From: Acidobacteriota bacterium
Lineage (GTDB): Bacteria > Acidobacteriota > Terriglobia > Acidiferrales > UBA7541
NCBI GenBank assembly: GCA_013289695.1
Contig: JABCZK010000012.1
Span: forward strand, 62,001 to 126,000
Direction of reading: 5' to 3'
Length of the DNA stretch: 64,000 nt
The first letter of the stretch is position 1; every line of letters starts with the position of its first letter. Shown in pieces: positions 43,120 through 51,142 of the stretch. The notes below the pieces were generated by a model. That model made no database searches and was not told where the DNA came from. It was given only the letters and a program-made list of their open reading frames with translations. The position numbers and the translations under genes are program-made.

Positions 43120-43625
43120 ATTTGCTGACGGTGAATGCGCGCCGGGAATGTTCTCGGCGAAGTGTTCTGCATGCGTTCAATCGCGCGGCGGCGCAGACTT
43201 TGGCGATGATTTGCGCTGTTGCGTTTGTGGCCAGCAGTGGGGCTGGCGACAACGAGCGCTTTCTGTGGAAAGCCGTGGGGCGCGCGCAGTTGAAGCTTGA
43301 GAATAAGACGCCGCTCACTTGGAACGTGTATCAAACCGAAAAGAAAAAACAGACGAACCTGGTGTTGGTGCAGCTGGGGCGGCGATATCTGGCGCTGGAC
43401 ATCAAGGGGAAAGTCGCTTATTACGTGTTTCCTTCGGACTTACAGGCGAAGGGTTCCGATTTTGAGAGCGGAGACTTATTTGTGCGGTCGCGGGTGATGC
43501 CGACGACGGCGTGGAGCGTGCGCGACGTGGGGCCGGCGGAGATGATCAAGTTGACACTCGGAGACTACGGCCGGGCGCTGGACGTGGAATTGCCGCACAT
43601 GCCAGATTTGCGCGCGTTTTATTAG
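43110..43625 (+). CDS. Exported protein of unknown function
   Basis: A 171-residue protein with an N-terminal Arg-rich region followed by a hydrophobic segment (TLAMICAVAFVASSGAGD) that looks like a signal peptide or anchor. The mature part has beta-strand character (KTPLTWNVYQTEKKKQTNLVLVQLGRRYLALDIKGKVAYYVFPSDL). No family recognised. It overlaps the exonuclease gene by ten bases and ends just before a repeat; the convergent preA lies beyond it. Confidence 0.65.
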   Translation: MGMNLLTVNARRECSRRSVLHAFNRAAAQTLAMICAVAFVASSGAGDNERFLWKAVGRAQLKLENKTPLTWNVYQTEKKKQTNLVLVQLGRRYLALDIKGKVAYYVFPSDLQAKGSDFESGDLFVRSRVMPTTAWSVRDVGPAEMIKLTLGDYGRALDVELPHMPDLRAFY

Positions 43626-43636
43626 CAGACTACTCG

Positions 43637-43713
43637 GGCGAGGCAAGCGTCGCCTTGGCCGATCACGACGAGGCTGCGGTGTTTACGAAAGCGGCGGCAA
43701 GCCGCCGCACTTC
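43637..43713. repeat. Paired CAAG-loop hairpin repeat (copy 4)
   Basis: GGCGAGG-CAAG-CGTCGCC at 43637-43654 (one mismatch), a spacer ending GTTTACGAAAGC, then GCGGCGG-CAAG-CCGCCGC and ACTTC at 43691-43713. It lies between convergent genes. Confidence 0.85.
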
Positions 43714-43739
43714 ATAAAAATCGCACTGCAAAACCGATG

Positions 43740-45017
43740 TCAGGTTGTGCGGCTCGTTTTTTGTTTCCAGGACATCGGCGGCAGGCCGGTGTGGATTTCC
43801 TCCATCGTGATGCAGCCGTGCACAGGGCACACGAGCGCGCAGAGATTGCAACCTACGCATTCTTCTTCGATGATTCGCGGGACGTGAATTTCCATGCCGT
43901 TGGGATTTTGCTTGCCCCTAGCGTTGTGCTGCGGAGCGCGTTCGATGCATTGGTGCGCGCCGTCTTCGCAGGCGACGTAGCAGAGCTGGCAGCCGATGCA
44001 GAGGCCGGCATCAATTTTGGCGATGATTTTGTAGTTCAGGTCGAGGTCGCCCCAGTCCATCACGTTGGGAACGGCGCGACCGCGGAAACTTTCGGTGGAG
44101 CGATAGGCGTGATCGTCCATGTAGGCTGTCAGGCCGTCGGCCATATCTTCGACGATGCGAAAACCGTAGTGCATGGCCGCGGTGCAGACTTGCACGCAGG
44201 AGGCGCCGAGCGCGATGTGTTCGGCGGCGTCCTTCCAATCGCCGATCCCGCCGATGCCGACGATGGGAATTTTTACTCTTTTCGCGACGCTGGAGAGCAG
44301 ATGCAGCGCGATGGGTTTTACGGCGGGACCGCAATAGCCACCGTGGGAGGACTTCCCCGCCACGTTGGGGCGCGGCGCGAAGGTTTCGAGATCCACACCC
44401 ATCAGCGAATTGATTGTGTTGATCAGGCTGACGGCGTCGGCGCCGCCACGCTCGGCGGCTAGCGCGATGTGCGTGATGTCGGTGACATTGGGCGTAAGTT
44501 TCGAGATGACGGGAGTCTTGGCGACTTCTTTTGCCCACGAGGTGATCATTTCTGTGTATTCGGGGACTTGGCCGACCGCGGCGCCCATCCCGCGTTCGCT
44601 CATGCCGTGCGGGCAGCCGAAATTTAGTTCGAGCGCGTCGGAGCCGGCATCTTCGGCGCGGCGCACGATGTCGTGCCAGGTTTCGCGTTTGGATTCGACC
44701 ATGAGCGAGGCGATGACCAGATGCTTGGGGTAGCGCTTTTTTACTGCCGAGATTTCTGCCAGATTGATGGCGATGGGGCGGTCGCTGATTAGTTCGATGT
44801 TGTTCAGGCCCATCATTTTCACGCCGTTTAGATCGATGGCGCCGTAACGCGAAGACGTATTTTGGATGGGGTCGCCGATCGTTTTCCAGACCGCGCCGCC
44901 CCAACCGGCGTCGAACGCGCGCATCACCTGCCCGCCGGTGTTGGTGGGCGGGCCGGAGGCTAGCCAGAAGGGATTGGGCGAACGCAAGCCACAGAAGTTG
45001 ACGCTCAGGTCTGACAT
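43740..45017 (-). CDS. preA: NAD-dependent dihydropyrimidine dehydrogenase, subunit PreA
   Basis: A 425-residue cytoplasmic flavoprotein that reduces uracil/thymine to the dihydro forms. Residues 1-330 are an FMN-binding dihydroorotate-dehydrogenase-like barrel, with the active-site Cys135 in LNFGCPHGMSERGMGAAVGQ, the segment that matches the catalytic loop of mammalian DPD. The C-terminal ferredoxin domain has two [4Fe-4S] sets: C340, C343, C346, C350 and C387, C390, C393, C397. It forms a complex with PreT, encoded upstream on the same strand; a membrane-protein gene is inserted between them with gaps of three and six bases. Confidence 0.96.
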   Translation of the reverse strand: MSDLSVNFCGLRSPNPFWLASGPPTNTGGQVMRAFDAGWGGAVWKTIGDPIQNTSSRYGAIDLNGVKMMGLNNIELISDRPIAINLAEISAVKKRYPKHLVIASLMVESKRETWHDIVRRAEDAGSDALELNFGCPHGMSERGMGAAVGQVPEYTEMITSWAKEVAKTPVISKLTPNVTDITHIALAAERGGADAVSLINTINSLMGVDLETFAPRPNVAGKSSHGGYCGPAVKPIALHLLSSVAKRVKIPIVGIGGIGDWKDAAEHIALGASCVQVCTAAMHYGFRIVEDMADGLTAYMDDHAYRSTESFRGRAVPNVMDWGDLDLNYKIIAKIDAGLCIGCQLCYVACEDGAHQCIERAPQHNARGKQNPNGMEIHVPRIIEEECVGCNLCALVCPVHGCITMEEIHTGLPPMSWKQKTSRTT

Positions 45018-45020
45018 GCA

Positions 45021-45614
45021 TTACCTCCCCACTGTGTTCTTAGGTGGCGCGACGTCGTTGACGCCGCGCCAGATGAGCCAGACTACTACGGCTAACATGC
45101 CTAGGCCGCCGATTGCGCGAACGATGCTGGCGATTTGGGTGTCGTGTTCCAGGACGCCTAGTTTGCCGAAGAGATAATTCCAGTCGTGGATGACGTATTC
45201 GGCGTCGCCTACGGTTAAGAGCGGCAAATCCTGGGCGCGGGCGTCGGCCATGTATGTGGCGATCGGGATAAACTGTTCGAAGAAAAAGAACAGGCAGAAC
45301 GCTACGGCTTGCGATTGGCGGCGGAAGAAAAAATATGCGGCTAGTGCGATGGGTACGAACAATTGCAGGAAGGTGCCGCCGGCGACCATGATGATTTCGC
45401 CGCCGAGACGGAACAGAAGATGTCCGCCTTCGTGGATCGGGACGAACACGCCGTCCATCAGGAGCAGCAGGCCTGTGCCGCGGACGCGTTGGTAGAGGAA
45501 GAGCGCGTAGAAAATCAGCCAGGCAACCAGGGCGACGCGCGGGACCGGCTCCCAGGGTTGTTCGAGTTCTTCGAGGACTGGCAGGCGCTCGGTCCATGAT
45601 TCGGGGACGCGCAC
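45021..45614 (-). CDS. Membrane protein with HEGGH metalloprotease-like motif
   Basis: A 197-residue protein with about five membrane segments. H61-E-G-G-H65 in DGVFVPIHEGGHLLFRLGG fits the HExxH zinc motif, and IIMVAGGTFLQLFVPIALAAYFFFRRQ follows, the order seen in site-2/M50-type proteases. The third ligand expected for M50 is not obvious; DAEYVIHDWNYLFGKLG near residue 150 may serve. It could be an intramembrane protease or a non-catalytic relative. The gene sits between preT and preA in the same transcription unit with almost no intergenic space, so its product is made together with dihydropyrimidine dehydrogenase. What links them is unknown. Confidence 0.75.
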   Translation of the reverse strand: MRVPESWTERLPVLEELEQPWEPVPRVALVAWLIFYALFLYQRVRGTGLLLLMDGVFVPIHEGGHLLFRLGGEIIMVAGGTFLQLFVPIALAAYFFFRRQSQAVAFCLFFFFEQFIPIATYMADARAQDLPLLTVGDAEYVIHDWNYLFGKLGVLEHDTQIASIVRAIGGLGMLAVVVWLIWRGVNDVAPPKNTVGR

Positions 45615-45620
45615 GGGCGA

Positions 45621-46994
45621 TTAATTCTTTCCGCGCGGCGATTCGAGCCACGCGTCAATACCGCGGGCGGCGGCCATGCCTTCGGCGACCGCGTCCACTA
45701 CTTCCTTGCCGCCGTTCACGCAATCGCCTGCGGCGAAATATTTGGCGTTACCGGTTTGAAAGCGTTCGCTGACGGCGATGGTGCCGTTTTCGCGGACGGC
45801 GATTCCCTGCACGGCGCGGACGAAGCTCGTCACTGGCTCCTGGCCGATGGCGCGCACGACCATGTCCACTTCGAGCTGAAATTCGCTGCCGGCGATGATT
45901 GCGATTTGGCTGCGCTTTTTTTTGGAGTCGGAGCCGGATTCGGTGCGCGTGCGGAGGCATTCGATTGCGGCGACGTTGCCAGCGGCATCGGCGAGGATTC
46001 TGAGCGGCTGCGCGTGCCAGTGAAAACGGACGCCATCGAGTTTCGCGAGATCGTATTCGTAGTGGAAGGCGGACATTTCGTGTTCGCCGCGGCGATAAAT
46101 CAGGTGCACGATTTCGGCGCCGAGGCGTTTGGCGGCGGTGACGACGTCAATGGCGGTGTTGCCGGCGCCGATGCAGGCGATGCGGCGGCCGATGGTCAGT
46201 TGCGCGAAGGGACGAACTTTGGTCGGTTCGATGAATTGCATGGCACCGACGACGCCTTGCAGATCTTCGCCGGGGATTTTGAGAGGGCCCGTATCTCCGA
46301 GACCGACGCCGATGAAGATGGCGTCGAAATCTTTCTCGAGTTGCGCGAAGGTGACGTCCGTGCCGACGGTGGTCTTCTGGCGAAATTCGACGCCGAGGCC
46401 GCGGACCAGCTCGACTTCGCGCTGAGTATCTTGGGCGCGGAGTTTGTACGCGGCGATGCCGTATGTATCGAGGCCGCCGGGGAGTCCGTTGCGGTCAAAA
46501 ATCGTGGTGCGATAGCCGAGCTTCGCGAGTTCGGCGGCGCAGGCGAGCGATGCGGGGCCTGAGCCGATGAGGGCGACGCGCTTCCCATTGGGAGCGCCGG
46601 CGCGAAATAGCTGGATGTTGCGATCTAGGACGTAGTCCACGGCGTAGCGCTGCAGGCGGCCGATTTCGATGGGCTTCTCTTCCTTCTCGTGCATCACGCA
46701 GGCGCCTTCGCAGAGAACTTCGGTGGGGCACACGCGGCCGCAACTGTGGCCCAGGATATTGGCTTCGAGAATTACGCGGGCTGAGCCGCGGAGATTGTCG
46801 GTGGAGATTTTTTTGATGAAGGAAGGGACGTCAATGTGGGTGGGACAAGCCATAGCGCAGGGCGCGTCAAAGCAGAAGAGGCAGCGCGCGGCTTCGACGG
46901 CGGCCTGGCGGGGCGTCATGCGCGGAGATATTTCCGCGAAATTCTTTTCGTATTGCTCGGGCGGAAGCTTGGGAGCAGTCTCGCGCAACGTCAT
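45621..46994 (-). CDS. preT: NAD-dependent dihydropyrimidine dehydrogenase, subunit PreT
   Basis: A 457-residue FAD/NAD-binding, glutamate-synthase small-subunit-like protein that passes electrons between NAD(H) and PreA. N-terminal Fe-S cysteines are C38, C41, C46 and C50 (ARCLFCFDAPCAMACP), with a second set in GHSCGRVCPTEVLCEGAC. The first dinucleotide fold is VALIGSGPASLACAAEL and the second IACIGAGNTAIDVV; AAGDCVNGG near the C terminus binds FAD. It is the first gene of the minus-strand unit preT-membrane protein-preA. The preferred electron donor (NADH in E. coli) cannot be read from sequence alone. Confidence 0.95.
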   Translation of the reverse strand: MTLRETAPKLPPEQYEKNFAEISPRMTPRQAAVEAARCLFCFDAPCAMACPTHIDVPSFIKKISTDNLRGSARVILEANILGHSCGRVCPTEVLCEGACVMHEKEEKPIEIGRLQRYAVDYVLDRNIQLFRAGAPNGKRVALIGSGPASLACAAELAKLGYRTTIFDRNGLPGGLDTYGIAAYKLRAQDTQREVELVRGLGVEFRQKTTVGTDVTFAQLEKDFDAIFIGVGLGDTGPLKIPGEDLQGVVGAMQFIEPTKVRPFAQLTIGRRIACIGAGNTAIDVVTAAKRLGAEIVHLIYRRGEHEMSAFHYEYDLAKLDGVRFHWHAQPLRILADAAGNVAAIECLRTRTESGSDSKKKRSQIAIIAGSEFQLEVDMVVRAIGQEPVTSFVRAVQGIAVRENGTIAVSERFQTGNAKYFAAGDCVNGGKEVVDAVAEGMAAARGIDAWLESPRGKN

Positions 46995-47033
46995 GAGCTT
47001 GTCGTCGTTTCCTTGGGCTGGAAAAGAAACGCC

Positions 47034-47039
47034 ATTCTA
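47034..47039 (-). promoter_or_regulatory. Extended -10 box candidate for preT
   Basis: On the minus strand TG-C-TAGAAT lies about 40 bases before the preT ATG. A TTGACC box is 20 bases further upstream, which is longer than ideal but tolerable with an extended -10. The remainder of 46995-47160 shows nothing else. Confidence 0.35.
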
Positions 47040-47160
47040 GCACTGGCGATTGGGGGTAAGGTCAAGGGATTCGGGGAGGCGTTGGGAAGTGGACAACGCT
47101 GCGCGGGGCGTGCGAACAAATCGAGATCGAGTTGGTTTCTGCAACGCGAACACGGCGGGG

Positions 47161-47976
47161 TCACGGCTTATTTGACAAGTCACGAAGTCGCGTCTGCGCA
47201 TGCTCTCTTCTCAGAGGACTTAGCGCCGGACCCTGCTTTGCCAGCGCCTTTTCATAGTCCGCGACCGCGCTGTTGCTACTACCAGCACGATCGTGAACCT
47301 GCGCTCGATTGTGGTACACCCAAGCATTCTCCGGACTCAGACCTATCGAAGTTTCAAACTCGTTCATTGCCTGCGCAGTTTCACCTAAGCCTGCGAGGGC
47401 AAAACCTTGCCCATCACGAACGACTGCTTCGGCCTCCTGGTACCATTCAGCCCAACTAGAGTTGGCCGCCGATGTAATTGTTAAAGTTTGCAGCGCCAAA
47501 TTCAGTTCCTCGACTGCTCTACGATTCTCTCCGAGTTCGGCCAAGACTTGACCCCGACCCGATAGCGACAATACGTCGTTAGATCTCAACTCGAGTGCGA
47601 GCGAGTAGTCACGAACGGCTTCCTGCAGTTGGCCCGTGTACTATAGGGCGGCTGCTCGGCCGCCATAGGCTGCCGAGTCGTCGGGATAACGGCTGATATA
47701 TTCAGTAAAGAACGAAATGGCATCTTGATACCGTTCCGTAAACAGCCAGGGGGCATCTAACGACGTCAGAATATACTCAATAGCTGTGGGGTCCTGGAGA
47801 CGGTCTCTGGAGTCGAGCGCTTGCAAGAGTCGAGCTCGCGCCTTGTCGTACTGCTCCGATAGAAGATGAGCATGCGCCTCGTGAATGAGCTGATACACGA
47901 TAGCCGTGGATTCGGCTTCGCTGCCGGACCGCGACAATTTTCTCGTGAATACCTCTGGAAATTTCATCGGTCGCAA
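47161..47976 (-). pseudogene. TPR-repeat protein gene interrupted by an in-frame TAG
   Basis: One continuous minus-strand frame of 272 codons. The first part ends DDSAAYGGRAAAL and meets TAG at 47643-47641; reading straight on in the same frame gives YTGQLQEAVRDYSLALELRSNDVLSLSGRGQVLAELGENRRAVEELN and further TPR-like helices (LGETAQAMNEFETSIGLSPENAWVYHNRAQVHDRAG). The stop falls inside a TPR unit, so this is one gene with a nonsense mutation (or a sequence error), not two genes. TAG ends several normal genes here, so recoding is unlikely. N-terminal half: HEAHAHLLSEQYDKARARLLQALDSR. The intact protein would be a small protein-interaction scaffold. Confidence 0.8.
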
Positions 47977-48204
47977 GTGCCGTCGGGAGAATATTGGCTC
48001 GTCAATGCCAGCTCCGATTCTAGAGGCTGGCGTGTCGTCATTCAGGTTGGCGTCGCGGAATCAAATAACCTGTCCCGACTCATTTGAGCCAAGGGCTCGG
48101 AAATCATGGGCTGTCCCCGAATCCCGCGACTGCCGCCTGCAAAGAAATGTGGAAGAGGTGTAAGCTACAACGCTTCATGGGAATTGTGAGGAGGATCGCC
48201 GGTT

Positions 48205-49596
48205 ATGCGCTTTGACACTTTGATTCGCGGCGGAACGATTGTTACGGCTACTGATACTTATGTTAGCGACGTGGGGATTGTTGGCGGGAAGATTTCCGCG
48301 ATTGGGTTGAATTTGCCGATGGAGGGCGCGGGTAAGGTGATTGAGGCGCGCGGGATGCTCGTGATGCCCGGCGGGATTGACGTGCATACGCATTTGGATA
48401 TGCCGTTCGGCGGGACTACCAGCGCTGACGATTTCGAAAGCGGGACGGTGGCGGCGGCTTACGGCGGGACGACTAGCTTGATTGATTTTGCGATTCAGTA
48501 TAAAGGGCAGACGCTGCGGCACGCTTTCGATACGTGGATGAAGAAGGCGGATGACAAGGCGGTGATTGATTATTCGTTTCACTGCATCATCACGGATATT
48601 GCGGGGGCGCAGCTCGATGAGATGAAGGCGTTCGTGCGCGACGGCGTGCCTACTTTTAAATTGTTCATGGCGTATCCGGGTGTGTTCATGCTGGATGACG
48701 CTTCGATTTTCAAGGCGATGGGAGTGGCGGCGGACTGCGGCGGAATGATTTGCATGCACGCGGAAAATGGCGGCGCGATTGATGTGATCGTGCAGCGGGC
48801 TCTGGCGGAGGGAAAACGCGCGCCAAAATATCATGCGCTCACGCGGCCGGTGACGGCCGAGGCGGAAGCGACGTCGCGGGCGATTGCGCTGGCGGAAATG
48901 GCGGGGACGCCAGTGTACATCGTGCATTTATCGTGCAATGAGGCGCTGGAGAAAGTACGCGAGGCGCGCGATCGGGGATTGCGCGTTTATGCGGAAACTT
49001 GTCCGCAGTATTTATATTTGTCACTGGAAAATATGGATGGGCCGGGATTCGATGGCGCGAAATATGTGTTCACGCCGCCGCTGCGTGAAAAGTGGCATCA
49101 GGAAAAATTGTGGCAGGGGCTGGCAAAGGATGATTTGCAGGTGGTTTCGACGGACCATTGTCCATTTTGCATGAAGGAGCAGAAGGAATTGGGGAAGGAC
49201 GATTTCACGAAGATTCCTAACGGCGGACCGGGGATCGAGCATCGCGTGAGTTTGGTATATAGCGGCGGAGTGCATGGCGGGAAATTTTCGCCGAACCGGT
49301 TTGTGCAGTTGGTCTCTACGGCGCCGGCGAAGTTGTTTGGTTTGTATCCGCGCAAGGGGACGGTGGCCGTGGGGTCGGATGCGGATTTGATTGTGTTTGA
49401 GGCGAATGAGGAGCAGACGATCAGTGTGAAGACGCATCATATGCGCGTGGATTATTCGATGTTTGAGGGGACGCGGGTGAAGGGCGTGCCGAAGACGGTT
49501 TTGTCGCGGGGGCGGGTGATTGTGGAGGGCGGGCGGTTTGTGGGCAAAGTTGGGGCGGGGGAATTTTTGAAGCGGGAGAATCCGGCGAGGGTTTAG
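48205..49596 (+). CDS. pydB: Dihydropyrimidinase (D-hydantoinase)
   Basis: A 463-residue cyclic amidohydrolase that opens dihydrouracil or dihydrothymine to the N-carbamoyl amino acid. The binuclear zinc site is complete: H61 and H63 (DVHTHLD), carboxylated-Lys candidate K152 (TFKLFMAYPG), H185 (MHAENG), H241 (YIVHLSC) and D317 (VSTDHCPF). It provides step two of the reductive pathway; PreTA (step one) lies on the opposite strand upstream and beta-ureidopropionase (step three) 9.5 kb away. ATG 48205 follows GGAGGATCGCCGGTT. Many homologues also hydrolyse hydantoins. Confidence 0.95.
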   Translation: MRFDTLIRGGTIVTATDTYVSDVGIVGGKISAIGLNLPMEGAGKVIEARGMLVMPGGIDVHTHLDMPFGGTTSADDFESGTVAAAYGGTTSLIDFAIQYKGQTLRHAFDTWMKKADDKAVIDYSFHCIITDIAGAQLDEMKAFVRDGVPTFKLFMAYPGVFMLDDASIFKAMGVAADCGGMICMHAENGGAIDVIVQRALAEGKRAPKYHALTRPVTAEAEATSRAIALAEMAGTPVYIVHLSCNEALEKVREARDRGLRVYAETCPQYLYLSLENMDGPGFDGAKYVFTPPLREKWHQEKLWQGLAKDDLQVVSTDHCPFCMKEQKELGKDDFTKIPNGGPGIEHRVSLVYSGGVHGGKFSPNRFVQLVSTAPAKLFGLYPRKGTVAVGSDADLIVFEANEEQTISVKTHHMRVDYSMFEGTRVKGVPKTVLSRGRVIVEGGRFVGKVGAGEFLKRENPARV

Positions 49597-49790
49597 TTGC
49601 GGAATTGCCGCATTGCGCTAAAGAAAAAGCAGATCCCTCTCTGCGTCCCGCGCCCGCCAAAATGCGGCGGGCAAGAATATGCGCGGGACTCCGTTCGTGA
49701 TGACAGCCACTGCTCTTTTCCGCGAGCGGTGGAGTTCCGACACCGTGCGACGGGGTTGACCCTGCGGCTACGATCGAGAAGCGTGGCTTC

Positions 49791-49814
49791 AGGGGCTGAG
49801 GTCCCCTTTTTTTT
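49791..49814 (+). terminator. Rho-independent terminator downstream of pydB
   Basis: AGGGG-CTGAGGT-CCCCT followed by a run of eight T, 195 bases after the pydB stop. Short stem but a good T-tract. Confidence 0.55.
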
Positions 49815-49826
49815 GCGGGGTTTTAC

Positions 49827-49846
49827 GGCGGGGCTGCAGCCCCGCC
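49827..49846. repeat. 20-base perfect palindrome
   Basis: GGCGGGGCTGCAGCCCCGCC is self-complementary over 20 bases. Together with CCCGCC..GGCGGG near 49657-49675 it belongs to the dispersed palindromes of the region 49597-49878; no gene is seen there. Confidence 0.7.
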
Positions 49847-49878
49847 CTGCCGGAGCGCGGCCAATCATCTGACAGTTT

Positions 49879-50466
49879 TTAATCGCGGGAGACGCCGGCT
49901 ACCCAGGGGATGCTTACCAGGCCGTCTTTTACCTGGACATCCACGATGTCGCCGGTGGTGAAGCGATCGAAATCGCTGCGGTCAACTGGAATGCGTTCGA
50001 AGCGATGGCCTGCGCGCCAGGAATTTACGATGAGGCGGCGGCTGGGAACCGGGCCGGTCATCGAGAATCTGCTGATCACGCGAGCTTTTTCGATGTGGGC
50101 GGGGGAACGATCGAGCGCGCCGTTAGCGTAGAGCAGTGCGGCGAGCAGCCACGGCAGCGGGAGAAGTCCGTAATAAATGCGTTTCAGGGATTCAACTTCT
50201 TGGTGACGGAGCGCGCGGCGCTCGACGATGATGGCCACGCCGAGCGTTAGAAAAAAAACCACGCCGATGAAAATCACGATGCCGTCGAGTTCGAGGGCTG
50301 GGTAGCGGCCGCTGGCGACGATGAAGGCGATCGCGCCGACGAGAAATAGCGCGGTGCGATTAAGCAGCGAGCGTCGCAGCGAAAATTCCGCGGCGGAAGA
50401 ACTGAGGCCGCAGGCGTCGCATGTGTCGCTGAGCCGTTCAGCCCCACAGTTCAAACAACGCGTCAT
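49879..50466 (-). CDS. Zinc-ribbon membrane protein of unknown function
   Basis: A 195-residue protein. The N terminus CLNCGAERLSDTCDACGLS is a CxxC..CxxC zinc ribbon. Two membrane helices follow (FLVGAIAFIVASGRYPALEL, VIFIGVVFFLTLGVAIIVE) and probably a third (LLPLPWLLAALLYANGAL). The C-terminal soluble part (TGPVPSRRLIVNSWRAGHRFERIPVDRSDFDRF..GDIVDVQVKDGLVSIPWV) looks like a small beta domain on the outer side. No family function known to me. Confidence 0.75.
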   Translation of the reverse strand: MTRCLNCGAERLSDTCDACGLSSSAAEFSLRRSLLNRTALFLVGAIAFIVASGRYPALELDGIVIFIGVVFFLTLGVAIIVERRALRHQEVESLKRIYYGLLPLPWLLAALLYANGALDRSPAHIEKARVISRFSMTGPVPSRRLIVNSWRAGHRFERIPVDRSDFDRFTTGDIVDVQVKDGLVSIPWVAGVSRD

Positions 50467-50620
50467 CGTGAAGTCTGTCCCCCGTGGTGTGACGGTTTGA
50501 TGTTATGAGGCAGCCGCTTGAGTGTCAATTCGCCCCGTCATTGTCGACGCCTACGTATGCCACGCTCGCCGGACGCACGCCTGCTCCGTTTATTAGACAC
50601 CGGAATGCGATGAGTTGGCT

Positions 50621-50899
50621 CTACTTGACCTGGCGCTCGCTGGTGGGAGGAGTGTCGAGGCAGACGATGTTCTCGTCGCGGCCGTTGGCGAGCATCTCGC
50701 AGTCAATTCCTTGGGCGCTGCGGATGGCTTCCTGAGCGGTGGCGCCGGAGGCGGTGGCGCAGTGCATGGCGCCTTTGAAGGTTTGGCAGACTTCGTATTC
50801 GTTTTTGGTTTGTTGGATCGAGGAATAAAGGAGGACGCCGATGAAAACGGCGGCACCAAGAGTGATGATTACGCGGATTTGGGTTTTGCGATCTGGCAT
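50621..50899 (-). CDS. Small membrane-anchored protein with four cysteines
   Basis: A 92-residue protein with one N-terminal membrane segment (VIITLGAAVFIGVLLYSSI) and a short outer part containing EVCQTFKGAMHCATASGATAQEAIRSAQGIDCEMLANGRDENIVC, where four Cys could form two disulfides. ATG 50899 is used; the frame upstream to 50941 is Arg-rich and lies in repeat sequence. Function unknown. Confidence 0.65.
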   Translation of the reverse strand: MPDRKTQIRVIITLGAAVFIGVLLYSSIQQTKNEYEVCQTFKGAMHCATASGATAQEAIRSAQGIDCEMLANGRDENIVCLDTPPTSERQVK

Positions 50900-50931
50900 G
50901 GAGCCTCTTTTATTTTCTGCGACGCGTCGAT

Positions 50932-51104
50932 GGCGCAGCAAACTGCGCCGCTACAAAAACCACATCAATGGCTGCCCGGTCCCGCGAGGCGGGACCGGGC
51001 GCTACGAAAGTCAAAGGCGCCCAGCTAAAGCTGGCCGCTACAGAGTCAACGGCAACGTTAAAAACGACTACCACCGAGCCGGCGGGACGCCGGCGCTACA
51101 AAAC
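50932..51104. repeat. AAAG-loop hairpin array with GCTACAAA connectors (block 3)
   Basis: GGCGCAG-CAA-CTGCGCC (50932-50948) then GCTACAAA; CCCGGTCCCGC-GAG-GCGGGACCGGG (50974-50998) then CGCTACGAAAGTCAAA; CCAGCTAAAGCTGG (51021-51034) then CCGCTACAGAGTCAA; GCCGGCGGGACGCCGGC (51078-51094) then GCTACAAAACCAACGG. The last hairpin with its connector is identical to the one at 34946. Confidence 0.85.
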
Positions 51105-51142
51105 CAACGGCTGGGCCACGAGCTACAAAAATTCTCCTGTGG

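Noticed and set aside
21502-47976. TAG recoding suggested by in-frame TAG codons in comEC and the TPR gene
   Set aside because: Normal genes such as hppA, the transaminase and pydB end in TAG, and both affected loci are otherwise decayed or isolated, so nonsense mutations are simpler.
49791-49846. Both hairpins after pydB considered as a tandem terminator
   Set aside because: Only the first has a T-tract; the second is a plain 20-base palindrome like the dispersed repeats.
2741-51104. Dispersed short palindromes considered as CRISPR repeats
   Set aside because: Units differ in sequence, spacing is irregular, there are no unique equal-length spacers and no cas genes are present.
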